The notes: a model not told the origin generated them from the letters alone. A stretch of 64,000 nt of DNA from Ursus arctos (GCF_023065955.2 NW_026622808.1:36344475-36408474), one strand, 5' to 3'. Positions 1 to 21,530 are shown, counted from the stretch's first letter. Numbers and translations: made by a program.

Positions 1-8579
<8,579 letters not shown>

Positions 8580-10425
8580 CCCCGGAGAGGGGCAGACTGG
8601 CTCTGGCCTCAGGTGGGGCGCCGGAGGGCCAGGGAAAAAGTGCCTCATAGTTAGGAAAGGTTAGGCACTAGTGTGGAGTCCATATTCAATTAGACTTTTG
8701 TACAAGTGATGTCATGCTCACGGAAGCCATAAACCTGGTAGGGGACAGCCGCGCACCCGTGCCCAGCCCCAGCTGTGGGAAGCAGCAGGTCCGGCTCTCC
8801 GGGGGAGGACCCTCGAGGAGGTGGGACAAGCCCTGCCCGCTTGTCCAGGGCACGCCCCCCCCGAGGCTCTCACCCGCGCCCACCCACCTGCTGGCACGGT
8901 GGGGGAGGGCAAGGTGATGACGATCACCACACCTGTGTCATTACCTCAGCCATCGGTCTAGCACATCAGACATTCCCTGGGCCCAGCATTTCCATTTTTA
9001 AACCCTTTCCCCCCAAACACACTGCTTCCTGGTTTCTGTTTAGCTGTTCTAAAATACAGTGTGTGAATCAGGACCTACCAGCCGTCGTCTGGAGAGGGGG
9101 GCAGGACCTTATACACGAGCTCTTCTGTTGTGTGACCCCAGTTTACAAGAGAGAGTGTCACTCAGTCGGTGTCTGACTGTCAGCTCAAGGGCAACAGTAA
9201 ACTGGAAGAATCATGCACTCGCAACCAGGTAAACTACGCTAGTTTGTTTAAAAATTACAGATTTACTGTACATGACTTGTACTATAATTTGTATTTGTAA
9301 AGAGATGGTCTATATTTTGTAATTATTGTACCGTATTTGAACTGCAGCAATATCCATGGGTCCTAATAATTGTAGTTCCCCACCGAAATCTAGAAATTAC
9401 TAGCATTTTTACTCGGGCTGTACAGAAGTAGAAGAAATAGAGCCAATTCTCATTTATTCCGTGAAAATCTTTTGGGGATGAAATTTTAAGTTCAAAAGAA
9501 CTTGACACTATAGAGATTTTTTCTAAAAATATTTTGAGTCACTCTAAATCTACCTTTACGTGAGGTATACCAGATGACTATTTGCAGCCTTTGCTTCGGG
9601 CAAGAGTTCCAGGATTTGAGAGTGCGCCTTTGGTCCACCATGGGTCGCAAGTGTCTCTGATTTTACTAACCCTCCAGCAAGCTCATCCCGTCGGTTGAGC
9701 TGGTTCCTCTGACCCTGTGGCATTCACAGCGGCCCCTCAGCTGCCCCCACAAGACCTTTTTTGCATCTCTGGTGTAGAAATCATCGCAGAGGTGAATGAA
9801 GTCCCTCTGCCCTTGCTCCCTGAGGATGGATGCTGCTGCCTGTCTTAAATAGGGGTGCTGGGGAAGGGGGGGCGGAGGGGCAAAGCGATGAATCTGCAGG
9901 ATTGGAACGTCGGGTCTGTCCAAGTCGTATCGTTGCCTTTTTACACAACACTGCTGTACTGTGTGTTCTCTTTGAGGGCTTTTATATGCAACTGAATGAG
10001 GGCTGAAGTTTTCATTAGAACGTACTCGCACTCCGATTGTACTTCCTGATGAAAACCCACTTTTGGACCACGAGACCCACCAAGGCTTCCCTTTCTGTTC
10101 AAGGAGTCATGCCGACTTTGTCAAGTTACCTTGGCAGGGATTCCCTGCGGTCAAAAAAGACAATGAGCAGTTTTTGGTTCAAAATTTTTAAATATTACCT
10201 AGACAACCTGTTAATGTTTTGGGTTTGTTTTTTTGTTTTTGTTTTTTTTTTTTGTAAATAACAATACTTTGTTATGAAGACCTTACAAACCTCTTCTTAA
10301 GACATTCTTACTCCAGATCCAGGCAAAAACACTTCAAGGTTTGTAAATGACTATTTCCTGACATAAATTTTTTTAATTAAAATGCAAAATGTTCTTCAGA
10401 ATAAAACTGTGTTAATAATTTTTAT
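8580..10425 (+). other. CACNA1D: CACNA1D 3' UTR
   Basis: Non-coding sequence from the TAG to just past an AATAAA at 10400-10405. It becomes AT-rich toward the end, as 3' UTRs often do. The cleavage point is an estimate. Confidence 0.7.
10400..10405 (+). terminator. CACNA1D: Probable CACNA1D polyadenylation signal
   Basis: Canonical AATAAA about 1.8 kb after the stop, followed by the T-rich and GT-containing sequence 'taataatttttattgtgcg'. It is the best candidate between the CACNA1D stop and the CHDH tail. Confidence 0.65.
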
Positions 10426-10429
10426 TGTG

Positions 10430-11284
10430 CGAGGGAGCCGTCGTGGCAAAGAGCTGGTGTGGGCCGGTGAGCGTTGCAGGAGGGGCTGGTGCTGGGTGAG
10501 GACAGTCCTGGGACTGCGTAGCTTCTCTTACCCTCACGGCTCCCTCCTTGGTGCCCACGGTCACTCAGCACCAGCTGCAGAGAGCACGGTTTCTCCTAAC
10601 GGGCTAAGCCACCATCCCCGTCATCTTCGCTGGGCATTGCTCTGTGTGGTTTCTCGGCAGCAGCCCTACCAGGATGGCATTTTCCGGCGCAGGCCGCCAT
10701 CTTTCCCCAGCCTAACAGGCCTGTGTTAAGTCTGGTTCAACCTCCCATCTACCATGAAATTGTTCTTTTTAAGAACAAGTTGAAGTTGTAGAACGATGTT
10801 TTTTTCCCTTCAGGAAAGTTTTAAGGTGAACTGTCTCCCCAGTTTGGCCCCCCTGTCACCCCCCAAAAGTCATTTTGCTGTGTCCCCAGGAATAGTACAT
10901 TTGGTTTTGTGTTTTTTCCTATCACAAAAGGAAAGGGCAGCTCTGATTGAACTCCCCACCAGCAGGAACCCCGTTGACAGCCTTTTCTCTGGTTTCTATC
11001 CAGGCGGCCGGGCCAGACAGGGCTTTCCAGCTCCATTCCCACCTTCGGGAGCCCGCCCAAGGCCGGGAAGCTGCTCCGTACGCAGTGTGGGCTCTACCTG
11101 CCTTACTGCTGACCCGGGCAGTTGACTTCACGTTGTTTCTGTTTTATGGTCTTCAGTGCCTTTGCCACTTGCCTGTTTTCCTACAGGTTTCCCGTCAGGA
11201 TGGGCCATAGGTTTGTTCTAAAAAGTGGTCTGCGACAGAGCTCCAGCTCCTTCCCTGACTCAGAAACAGACGCCAGCGAGGTTT
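10430..11284. other. CACNA1D-CHDH intergenic gap
   Basis: Less than 0.9 kb separates the two predicted polyadenylation sites of the convergent genes. I see no gene, SINE or other recognisable element here. Confidence 0.5.
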
Positions 11285-14163
11285 GCATGTGTTGACCAAA
11301 TTTTTATTTCTCCAAAAGGATATTCCTTCTTTCCTGGGGACATGAGAGGGCAGGAGAATGGGGAACAGGCCCGGGGCCGCTGCCTCCAACGCGGGAGCCC
11401 CAGCGAGAGTGGCCTCACAGACACCGGTGGGGACGGTGGCAGGAGAGGGGACCAGGGACGCTGCCTGGCTCTCGAGACAGAGCTGGTGGAGAGGGCGTGC
11501 ATTTTCTTCTCGTTTTTTAAGAGAATACAGGTATTAGATCTGATGTTGAGCTGGTGGAAACAGGAAACGGCCTTTTTGGGGAGGAACAGGGTTTGGCTGG
11601 AGAACAGGCTCTATTTGAATTTATGGAAACGAGGATTCCCACAGCCGGCCCTGGAAGCAGACAGGCACATCCCGGTGCCAGGATCCGGCTTCCAGGAGCT
11701 GCCAGTTCCTGGTCCTGCTCTGGCGGGCTGCTCCTCCCCGTGCGTCCTGTCCCCAGCCCGACCAGGAAGAACCTTCTGCTCGTGCAGCAGTTCGGACACA
11801 TAGGCTTCTTCGAGGGGTCCGTGCTCAGAGCCTGGTTCAGGTACAGCCACAGCTCAGTTCCACTTTCTCAACTATTGTTTGCAAAGCACATTCCTCCATT
11901 TCTTCGTGTCACGGGCTCTTTGCTAAGGGGCTTAAATAAGCTTCCTCCCAGGGCTGTGGGCTGGCCTGGTGTTTGGGTGCCCCGAGGGCTGCCTGACCCA
12001 GCGGGCACTCTTCTCCCCTCCCTGGCTTCCCCATGGCAGTGGAACTTGGAGACAGCCCGCTGTTGCGACACGGGCCACGGTTCCACTCTGCCAGACGGCT
12101 GCACGCTCACCTGTCAGGGCTCGAGCAAGCAGCCGCCCCTGAGCCCAGTATTCTGCCCTTTGGCTGAACCCCAATAGCACAGCCTTCCACTCGGACTTCC
12201 ATGGGGCCTGGGTGTAGAAGACGCACTGTCTTGTCTTCTGAGACTTACTTCTGCACGTGGCGAAAGTGTGCGATCGTATGGAACAAGGTACGTACAGTGA
12301 GACTGCAGCCAAGAGCGTGAGAGGGGCCGGGAGGTTATCCAGCCGCACAATACGACGCACCTCCTCTGACAACAGGTCATTCTGCTTGTCTTACGCTGCA
12401 GACATGGTAGCAAACCAGCCGCTGGCCCAGAGACCGAGACCACCGCAGCACACAGAGAGACCACGGAATGGCACGGCTGGGCCACCTGGCCTGCCCGCCC
12501 TAGAGAAGGTCCGCACGGTTACGCTCAGGCCTGAGACCCCTCTATCCATCAAACTTGCAACTTGGCCCTCCGAGCAGGGGTGGGGGGCGGGGGTAGGGCG
12601 GTGGTTGGCGCCTGCACTGCCCCGCTGTTCTTTCACCCCTGCAGGTGGCTCCAGGGCCCTGAGGCTGGTGGCTATGGACCAGGGCTGCGGGGCAGATGGG
12701 GGACCTCTCTAGGAGAAATACATCTCTTGGCCGCCTTAGACCCTCCCTTGGAACAGAAAATAAAGCAAGAGGCAGGTAAGATGAAACCAGAGCTTCTTTA
12801 AATATTTAAAGGAAGGAGAAGTTTGATGGTTTTCTTCTTCCCATCTTTCTGGAAGGTCTTCCTCACAAACACAAGTTGTGGCTCTCTGGCCTCCAAGCCA
12901 TCTCCGTCCACTCCGATCCTGGGCGAAGCCTAGAACGCCCCCTTTGCCTCCCCTCCTGGTTCCGGGGCAGGTTTTCAGAGCACAAGTCTTTTCTCCCCTG
13001 CCACAGATGGTGGCTTTGTAGATCTCCAGAAAAATCAACCCAAAATGCATTTAGTTTTCATAACCTTACAAGAACAGTGTGGCTAAGGCATCTCCATTCA
13101 AAAATCAGTTACTGGATTACGTTCTTGAATTATAGGAAGTTTAAAGATCAAAGAACTATTTAAAATGCTACTTGTATCTGTTCCCCCCCCCCCCCCCGCC
13201 AAAAAATTCAAACCTTTGCCAATTGACTTTCATGGGATCAGGGATACAGTGTGACTCGACTGCTTTTTCCACCAGCCTCGGCTCCGTCCCAGTCTGTTCC
13301 TGTGGATGGCTGTGGAATACGGATCAGCCAGCCTCGTCCCCTGTGAGTCATGTCCCCAGGCTGGCAGAAAAGCATCCGCTCGGGCTGGCTGCTTTGGCTT
13401 GGAGCAGAGATCTGGTCTGTGGGGTTTGCTCTAGGTTTCCCTGGTAACAAATTGTTTAAAATGCTGAATCAGGAAACCTATGGTAGTGAAGAGACTCTCC
13501 AGACTCTTCTCTGAACAAGGTCCAGAAATCGGGCTGTTTAGTAAGAGCCAGAGCATGGGAGAGGTGGGCCCTCAGAGTGACCCACCTGGGAGGGGACTCA
13601 GGAAGCAGAAGAGAGAAGCCTGTGTTTCTCCGGGCAGGCAGCTTTCCCTCTGAACAGGGACGCTGGGGCTCAGGCACAGGCCTCAGCTACAGCTGGCAGC
13701 CTAAGGCAGAGGATGGCCCCACCGCGAGATCCCCATGCCGTCAGCCAGCACCCGGCCTCTGGGCACAGCACCCCGCTCCTGGAGCGGCTTGCCTTAATTA
13801 AGAGGGAGGCCCAGTAGAGAATCACCTCCCTCAAGTCCCAACAAGACCCTGGGTTGCAGAGTGCCATGGAGGATAAGACAAGGCCGTGGTAGGAGTAAGC
13901 CATCCTTCTCCACTGGCCTGCCCCCCAGTCCTCTCTGCTGCCCCTTCAGGAGGTGGGGGGGGTTTCCCACAGGAAAATGCTGGGGAAAAGAAATGTGCTT
14001 CGTTGCCTGATACTGGTGTCCTAGCTTAAGGAATTACACATTCTCAGCCATTGAATTATAACATTCTAGACAGTTTCGGGAAAGGGCACGGCGGGGGGGG
14101 CGGCGTGCAGGGGCTGTGCTGACCCTCTTGGCTTGGCAGGAGGCTTCTTGGGCAGTGACCGCC
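11285..14163 (-). other. CHDH: CHDH 3' UTR (predicted extent)
   Basis: Runs from the stop codon down to the signal at 11303. It is largely unique sequence with a poly-C run at about 13182-13197. I see no splice structure or coding frame. Its length rests on the single signal and is therefore uncertain. Confidence 0.5.
11303..11308 (-). terminator. CHDH: Probable CHDH polyadenylation signal
   Basis: TTTATT on the plus strand, so AATAAA on the CHDH strand. It is the only canonical signal I found between the CHDH stop and CACNA1D. It would give CHDH a 3' UTR of about 2.9 kb. Confidence 0.5.
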
Positions 14164-14582
14164 TCAGCGCTGGGTGGCCAGGGTCTCGGGCTTATAGACA
14201 GGGACGTCCTTGTCCCAGAGTGCAGGCTGCCCCTTGATGATGTCCGCTGCTTTCTCTGCGATCATGATGGTGGGGGCGTTAAGGTTGCCGCTCACCACAC
14301 TGGGCATGATGGAGGCATCGACCACCCTGAGGTTCTGCACCCCGAGCACCCTGGTCTGCGGATCCACCACGGCCATGGGATCAGAGGGCTGGCCCATCTT
14401 GCAGGTGCACGAGGGGTGGTAGGCGCTGTCTGCTTTTGCCCGCACGAAGGCATCTATCTCTTCATCTGACTGCACGTGGCTTCCTGGCTGGAGCTCCTTC
14501 CCCCGGAACGGTGCCAGGGCTTTCTGGGCAAAAATCTCTCTGGTCAGCTTCACACACTGTCGGAAGTCCTTAATGTCGGTTT
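14164..14582 (-). CDS. CHDH: CHDH coding exon 7 (last)
   Basis: The acceptor (cttaacag on the gene strand) ends at 14583. It encodes [20 protein letters not shown]...[63 protein letters not shown]...ATQR and then TGA. It carries the catalytic His and the Asn-containing active-site loop. Confidence 0.95.
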
Positions 14583-17500
14583 CTGTTAAGGAGAAGAGAG
14601 AGTTGAGGGGACGCCTCTTACCAGTGGATTCTGAGCTCTAGGAGGCTCAGTAAGCTGCCTGAGGGGACACAGGTCAGCGCCTACCACCCCTCTGATGCCA
14701 CCCACGGCCGCGGCGGATCCACAGACCAGGGTGCTTGGGGTGGGAAACCTCAGGGACATGGAGCCACCAGGTTGTGTGTCACCCACTCCGGGCCAGTTAG
14801 ACTGTGCAGAGTCCCATGAGGGCAAACAGGCAGCATCCTCAGTGGACACAGCCTGCCCCAGAAGCCCTAGGTTTAAATCGGGGTAAGAGCCTGGCTCTTG
14901 CCAGTGTGGCTGTGAGCACCCTACGAGTCATTACCGAGCAAGGCGGAGTGCTCTTTCTTGCTGCGGGCAGAGGCAGGCCCCAGAATGCAATCTGCTTTTG
15001 CAGGAGGGCCCTCAGGGTAACCGCAGCACAAACGCTCCGGGAGCTCTGTGCACACAGCCAGATCTCCGTGCACCTTCTGGTAGGTGGTTCTGAAAGCTGC
15101 AGCTCTCTCCTGCTGCATCAGAGGCCATCCCAGGGCACACAGAGCAGCGTGTACAAGGGTATAGCCCAGAGTGACGGGGGCAGAGGGTGACTTGTGTCTC
15201 AGGGGTAAGATTCAGAGACAAATGTGAACCCCAGAAAGGCATTCATTCATCCACTGAACGAACGACCTGGCAAGCCCAGGCCTGGGGGAGACCAAGGGGG
15301 GTGGTGAGTTACCTGTTGACAAGTAGTTGGGTTGAATCACAGGGTGGTCCCGGGGGTCGGCACTTCTGAGCTTGAGCCAGCCCACACTCGTGCCCCGCAT
15401 GGTCCCCACATGCACCTAGAAGAACCGGAGGAAGCGGGACCTCCTTCAACCTCCTGACTCGGCAGCTTAGGCCCTGGGGTTTCCCGTGGGAGGGGATTCC
15501 GTGTCCAAGCCAATTAACCGCAGACATATTTTAGCATCTGTCTGTATCTCACCCCCTCCCCCCTTCCACAAGTGATCAGAAAACACCTCCCCGAATCACT
15601 CCTGCTTCCTGGCTTTATACCTGATTGTCTTGACCTTTCAGGGGCTGGAAACCCCATGGCCGCTGGGCGCATCTGCCATTACCTCCACTGCCTCACCCCA
15701 TTCTGGGCACGGCCTCCCAGAGAGTCCAGGCCCCTCCTCTCCCCCCGACTCAGCAGCTGGAGGGCAGAACGCAGGCTCCCGCACCCCCCTCTGAGGGCCG
15801 TGCTGCAGTGAGAATGCTGCCCGCTCACCTGGTAAGCCTCCTGCTGCGTGGGGACCCGGCCATGGTCAATCACTTGGGATGGCAGGAAGTGGAACTGGAT
15901 GTCCGGGTGGGGGACCCCAGGCCGGCTCCGGATGAACCCACCTGTTTCCAGGTGCGCCGTGGCTCCATCCCCTGAGGATGAGAAGAGGACGAGGCAGTTG
16001 CGTGAATCGGGGCATGGCAGGCGGGCCGGCCTCCCCTCTCCTGGTAGCTCCTCCTGGCCCTATTCTGGTGCCTGACCCAAGAGCTCAACTCTGGCCTCTC
16101 TCCCTCAGGTGGGCTCACCAACCCCACAGGTTCCCGTATCCACTCACGCCAAGGGGCTTCAGCTTTGCCTTCTTCCCCCTAGACTCCCCTACCACCGACC
16201 CAGCTGTGAGGCCTGGTGTCGCCCAGCATCCCCAACTTCTCCGGCCCGGGCTCCACCCCTGACAGGCTGTTCTTTTTCTTTCTTTTAGGATTTCATTTAT
16301 TTTTGCAAGGAGGGGGTGGTGGGGAGCCCAATGTGGGACTCGATCCCAGGACCCTGGGATCAGGACCTGAGCCGAAGGCAGATGCTTAACCTACTGAGCC
16401 ACCCAGGTGCCCCCCGACAGGCTGTTCTTTCACATAAGGCCTAAGTCGGACATTCGAGCTGTCCCTGCCTCCCCCTCCTCCTCCTCTTCGTTGCCCCCCA
16501 TCTGACCCTCAGAAAGCCTCCCTGACTTCAGCTCCCAACTCTTCTGGGATCTACCCACTCGGCAGTAGCACCCGCCACTCCCTCAGTCCCGGCTCAGACC
16601 CCTCCTCACCGGCAGCTCCCAGGGCCTCCGCGCAGGTGCCCCGGCCTACCCTCGAGATCAAGAGCTCTTCATCACACCCCTGCCTCCTCCTCAACGTGCT
16701 GCAGTCTCCCTGGCCCGACATATCTGTTCCTCCAACCCCAGGTGCCTGGACCTGGCGCCCTGGTACATCTTCCTGCCTCTCAGCCTCCACCTTACTAACA
16801 TCTTGATCCTAAAACTTAAGCACATTTATGTGGTTTCTTTCCATGGATCCCAGCAGCGCGTAAGCTCCCCGAGGGCACCTGCCCCATAGGCACAGCACAG
16901 AGTACCTGGGAGGTGTGGGAGAAACCATGCTAAGGGGGCCTGAAAGCACCACTTCCTGGCCTGGGCAGCACACTGGGACTCCGAAAACAGCAAACTGCTG
17001 AGAAGTGGATGCTGACTGTGCCTTTTCTCCTGGCTGTTTAGACCCCAGAGGGCGTCCGGCACAAGGCCACCCCTGTCCATATGTAAGGAAGAGGGGCACC
17101 CAGGCTCTGAGTCTTACCCGGGACCGGCCCTGGGCCACTGCATTAGGTCCTCACGACAGCCCGCCAGACGGGACTGTGTATCCCCATTTTGCAGATGGGA
17201 AAGCTGAGGCAAAGGGCAGAGCTAAGCTTGGAGTAAGTGACTTGACCAGAGCCTTCTCTCACAGCACCTTAGGAAGGAAGCCGTGCTGCCCCCAGACCCG
17301 CTCCACAAAGGTCCCGGACCAGCACGCCCACCTGTGAACTTCCAGAGCCACTCCAGACCAATCCGGACCTTCCTCAAGGGCTTCTGCGCTGAGTGCAGGG
17401 TGATGGGGAGGGTGCACGCCTGCTGGATGTACACCTCCAGGTGGTCCTGCAGGTTCTGGCCCACTCCTGGAATGGGAGCCAGGGGTTAGGAAAAATGGCT

Positions 17501-20500
17501 TCTGAGGGGGGCTTGGCTGCCTCTGGCCTCTCGACATCCCCTGGTTTTGAAAACTTCCCCCCACCCCCATCCACTTATCTACAAGCCAGCTCCTGCTCCT
17601 TCCCTGGGTCTCAGCTTCAAGGTCAGCTCCCCGGACTCCAGCCCTACACTCATGGCCAAGTCTAGTCCTCTCATGATGCCACAGCCACCTGCCCTTGTCA
17701 CTCACTCCCAGGGAAGCCCCTGGAACCATCCCGAGGCTGTCCTGCCAGGCAGCACCCTCCCTGAGGGCAGGGCCCCGGCATTCAGCAGGTGCCACTCTGT
17801 GAGCTGAGGGACTGACAGCCCCACCCGCACCCATGGCATGGGGAAAGAGGGAATCAGGCCTTGTTGTGCTGGGCACTGTATCTAAGCACGAGGGGACACT
17901 GGGCAGCCACTGTCACAGACAGCACTCTCACACACCTCTCACGATGAAGCCTCCATGCAGAAAGGGTCATTTCTGGGGAGCCTGGGTTCTGAGAGAGGTA
18001 AGAGCCCCTAATGGGAATCAAAAACTGTTTGTAGGATAAACTTCAGGCCTGGGACCATTGTCTTAGCATGAAAAGCACGCTCTGGAGCACTGAGTCGGCA
18101 TCTTTAACGTCAGGGCTGCTGCTGAGTCCTGAGGACAGAACACACAAAGGCCTGGACCCCTCTCACCGCAGGGCTGCCCTGGGGACACAGCTGAGCCTGG
18201 CCCAGTGGGCTTCGTGGGCGATGCTCCCTGATGGAGGGGCATTACTGCCCAGTGGGACAGGACGGCCAGGGAAGGGGAAGAAAACGACACAGAGACTTGG
18301 GGTCCCTCAGGGGTAGGGGTGTCCAGTGAGGCTCGTGGGACGAATGGGACCGTTCGTGGAACACAGGAGTTGCCCTGGCCCCACTCCACGCTAATGAACT
18401 CCAATAAGGGCTGTTACTAACAGAGGTCCCCCTGAGGGCCGGGGAGAGGGGGCTCACCGGGCAGGTGGCACACCACCGGGATGCCCAGCTTCCTGAGGTC
18501 GTCCCCGTTGCCCACACCCGAGAGCAGGAGCACTTGCGGGGAGTTGATGGCGCCCCCGCTCAGAATCACGTCCGCGCTGGCGTAAGCCTGGAAGAGGCAC
18601 AGGCATGCAGCTCACAATTCCTGAGAAGCCAGACGGAGCCCCAAGAACCTGGCCTGGGCCTGATGTCCCTGTTCCCCAGCCCCCGAGGAAGGCAGAGGCG
18701 GCTCAGCGGGCCGCCCTGTGAAGCCCTCGGCAGGCGCAGCGCGGGCGTGCGATTCCTAATGTTCTGTGACCGCCGCGCGCAACGACGGTCTTGAAAACAG
18801 GACTGCCGCGCTTACACGGGATCCACGCAAGCAAGCACTCAAGCAAGCGGTTTAAATGCAGCAGCAGCGAGCCGGATCGCCACGTGGATGCGGGAGGATC
18901 CTGACCCGCTGCTGAGCGGCAGCGTAGTGCAGAAATGCAGAGCACGCTCACACTGATGGTTTTTAAAGTCTTACTATAAACGTAGCGATTTCTGAACCGG
19001 TAGGGAAGGAACTGGGTGACTGCTCTGAGGGGGAGGGGCAGACAGAAGCTCCCCCAGGCCTCGGTGAGCTCTTTGCAGGTGGCTGGCCTGACGGCTCCTC
19101 CCCCTCCCCCACCAGACCGCCACTTCATCCAAGGCCCTGGGTACCAGAGTCCGACAGCCACCCACACTGACTCCTTCCGTTCGGTGTCCACTGCCCCGGC
19201 CTGGCGGGAACTCACCCTGTGGCTCTGACCGTTCTTGATGTACTCCACGCCCACCGCGCGGGTGCCCTCAAACAGCACCCTGCTCACAAACGTCTGGGCC
19301 TCGGCCGTGAGGTTGGGGCGGCTCAGTGCTGGGTGCAGGTACGCGCACGCTGCGCTCCAGCGCTTGCCTGCAGGACAGAGCAAGCCGATCAGGCACAGGT
19401 CCCGCCCAGGGGAAAGGGGCTGGAGGAGGATGGGATTTGACCTTCCCCGGACACTGGGAGCTCGGCCTCCCAAAGTCAGTCTGAGCCCACAAGTCCCTGC
19501 TGGACTGAAATCCACATCCACGTGGGGGTGGAAAAACCCACAGGCTGACCGAGCAGGAGCAGCTAATAAAAGGGGGTGAGAACACTTTGGAGGCAGGCAG
19601 GAGCCCTGGGTCAACCCAGGCCTTGCCTCTGTCCTGCCCTGAGCAAGGCACTTCGGTGCCCTGTGCCTCAGTTTCCTCATCTGCAAGTCTCTTCGGACTT
19701 TGGGCTCTTCGGTCAAAGAGTTGACTGTCCAGGCCAACAGAGGCCTAGCGAATGCCCAAGTCTGTCTCCAAACGGTTTCTCACTGGCTATGGGCGGTATT
19801 CTGTGGGCTCTAGGGGGTGCGATCCCTCGGTCATCTGGGCCTCCTCTAGCCCCAGTTTACTAAACCTCACTTACCATGAAGGGGGCAGGAGGGATGGGGC
19901 TGTGATGGAGCATGGTTTAAAAAAAAAAAAAAAAAAAGGAACTAGGGAGGGTATGCGAGCCGTGCACTACCTTGGTGGATGGTCATGTCCATCCATCCGA
20001 AACCTTCTTGCTGGAAGCCGTTCATGTCCTCGGTGAGCGGGTAGCCGGCCTGCTGCGCCGCCTCCAGGAATGCGCGGTGCAGCGGGTGGTTGGTCCGGCC
20101 CCGCGACACGTGCAGCGGGCCCTGGCCGCCGCGGTACGTGCCGGCGCCCAGCTCGTGGCTCTGCGCCTTGCGGAAGTAGGGCAGGCAGTGCGCGTAGTCC
20201 CAGCCCGTCGCGCCTTCCCGCTGCCAGCGGTTGTAGTCTTCTGCGTGCCCGCGGATGTAGACCATGGCGTTGAGCGACGACGAGCCCCCCCAGACCCGGC
20301 CGCGGGGCCAGTACAGCACCCGGCCGTCGAGGCCCGGCTGTGGCTCCGTGTGGTAGCACCAGTTGTACCTGTCATCGCACAGGTTGGCCACGAGGGCCGC
20401 GGGCATATGGATCTTCCACGAGAGCCTCTTGCTCCCCGCGAGCATGTCCTTGGGCCCGGCCTCCAGCAGCAGCACGCGCTTGTCGGGGTCCTCGGTGAGC

Positions 20501-20673
20501 CGCCCGGCCAGCACACAGCCCGCGGAGCCCGCCCCCACCACCACGTGACTGTACTCGTCCCCACTTCGGGAGCCCGCACTGGACAGCACGCGGACGCTGG
20601 GGGGCCGCTGCCACCCCACAGCTCCCCAGGGGCCCAGACGCCCTCCCCTCCAGCCTCGCAGGACACGCCACAT
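14164..20673 (-). CDS. CHDH: CHDH, choline dehydrogenase (7 coding exons, complete)
   Basis: Mitochondrial FAD-dependent choline dehydrogenase of the GMC oxidoreductase family. It oxidises choline to betaine aldehyde, the first step of betaine synthesis, at the inner mitochondrial membrane. Seven coding exons read downward (20673-19971, 19367-19216, 18587-18458, 17466-17332, 15971-15829, 15415-15313, 14582-14164) with clean GT/AG borders and phases. They total 1,785 bases, or 594 residues plus TGA, the human length. Visible landmarks are an Arg-rich N-terminus fitting a mitochondrial presequence, the FAD-binding GAGSAG at 47-52, the first GMC signature around 125-148 ([15 protein letters not shown]), the second at 295-309 ([15 protein letters not shown]), and the C-terminal active-site region with His511 ([10 protein letters not shown]) and SGNLNAPT near 553-560. 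No disabling change was seen. Confidence 0.96.
15313..15415 (-). CDS. CHDH: CHDH coding exon 6
   Basis: Encodes [34 protein letters not shown] plus one base. Acceptor tctag precedes 15415 and donor gtaact follows 15313. Confidence 0.94.
15829..15971 (-). CDS. CHDH: CHDH coding exon 5
   Basis: Encodes (G)[47 protein letters not shown], ending on a codon boundary before donor gtgagc. Confidence 0.94.
16276..16415 (-). mobile_element. Carnivore SINEC, short copy in CHDH intron
   Basis: Reverse-oriented SINE between 15-base target-site duplications GACAGGCTGTTCTTT at 16261-16275 and 16416-16430. It lacks the CT-rich part of the tail. Confidence 0.88.
17130..17270 (-). repeat. MIR SINE fragment
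   Basis: The core string 'tccccattttgcagatgggaaagctgaggc' followed by 'gtgacttgacc' is a reverse-oriented MIR. Confidence 0.75.
17332..17466 (-). CDS. CHDH: CHDH coding exon 4
   Basis: Encodes (G)[44 protein letters not shown] plus one base. Acceptor attccag and donor gtgggc. Confidence 0.94.
18458..18587 (-). CDS. CHDH: CHDH coding exon 3
   Basis: Encodes [43 protein letters not shown] plus one base. It holds the second GMC oxidoreductase signature. Acceptor cttccag and donor gtgagc. Confidence 0.95.
19216..19367 (-). CDS. CHDH: CHDH coding exon 2
   Basis: Encodes (G)[50 protein letters not shown], ending on a codon boundary at donor gtgagt. The open frame continues into both introns, but splice signals and homology fix the borders. 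Confidence 0.95.
19620..19700 (+). repeat. MIR SINE fragment
   Basis: 'gagcaaggcacttcggtgccctgtgcctcagtttcctcatctgcaag' matches the MIR core in forward orientation. Confidence 0.65.
19971..20673 (-). CDS. CHDH: CHDH coding exon 1
   Basis: Contains the start ATG ([21 protein letters not shown]...). The first 40 or so residues are rich in Arg and Trp and poor in acids, fitting a mitochondrial targeting peptide. It continues through the FAD-binding [17 protein letters not shown] and the first GMC signature to [11 protein letters not shown]. Donor gtagtg follows 19971. Confidence 0.95.
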
Positions 20674-20725
20674 GCTTCCAGCCCAAGTCCTCGTACATCC
20701 ACCGAGAGGAGTGCGATGATTGTTC
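20674..20725 (-). other. CHDH: CHDH 5' UTR part of the first coding exon
   Basis: About 52 bases separate an acceptor (tttcctgttttag on the gene strand, ending 20726) from the ATG. The coding exon is therefore spliced to an upstream non-coding exon, placed here in the CpG island near 39.7 kb. Confidence 0.75.
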
Positions 20726-21530
20726 CTAAAACAGGAAAAGAAGCTTTAGAATTTTAACTCTGCATGCACGTTGCAGGAAATCAGCCCCAGGCTGGGACAG
20801 CAGTCCCAGTGCCGCAAAGGTCCCCTGCAGGCTCACCAAGTGCCCACCCAGGGCCCGGAGGGGCAGGCCTGGCTGGCATGACCCTGCACTGGGGAGCTAG
20901 GAGGAGGGAGCAGAGGTAGAAGGAGACGAGAACGGTACTGTACCAGGACTCGTAAGCACAGGGCTGGGGGCTCAGGGGCTCCTCCCCAAGCTTGGGAGGT
21001 GGGGTGGTCCCCAGCGAGGCTTCCCTGTGACATGTGTACATGAACCTGGAGGCTGGGCAGGTGTCTGGCTGCTGGCATGCAGGGGCGGTATGGATTTCCG
21101 GGGTTGCACTCATTGCTCAGTAACTTTAAGACGGTTACTGAGCCCCTACCACGTGCCAGGAACATTTCATCCCTAGCAGTACACGGAGAACAAGACATCT
21201 GCCCTCAAAACGGATGGTCTGGGGTTTGGGGGACAGATGAGACTTAAGTAACTAAAGGAAGGTCAGGGTGTGAGGCTTGAGGCTGCAGAGCTCAAAGCCT
21301 ATGACCTGAGTGAGGGCCATGGGGTGAGCTAGAGGGCTTTTCAGCAGGGGTGGGCTCAGAGGTCTTCAGAGATCACTCTGTAGAGTGCTGGAGTTTGAGC
21401 AACAAAATGCCAATAGCTTTCGGAGCCGCCTTTCCCAACAACGTGCAAATTAATCCCAACATGCTCAGTGCACAGAGCCGGAAAAGAACCAGGCTATCGC
21501 ACTCGACTGACACAAGAATGTCTGAGAAAG

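Noticed and set aside
18703..19737. 344-codon minus-strand frame
   Set aside because: It is CHDH exon 2 read through into both introns. The real exon is 19216-19367.
19972..20757. 261-codon plus-strand frame opposite CHDH exon 1
   Set aside because: Antisense shadow of a GC-rich coding exon, with no family resemblance.
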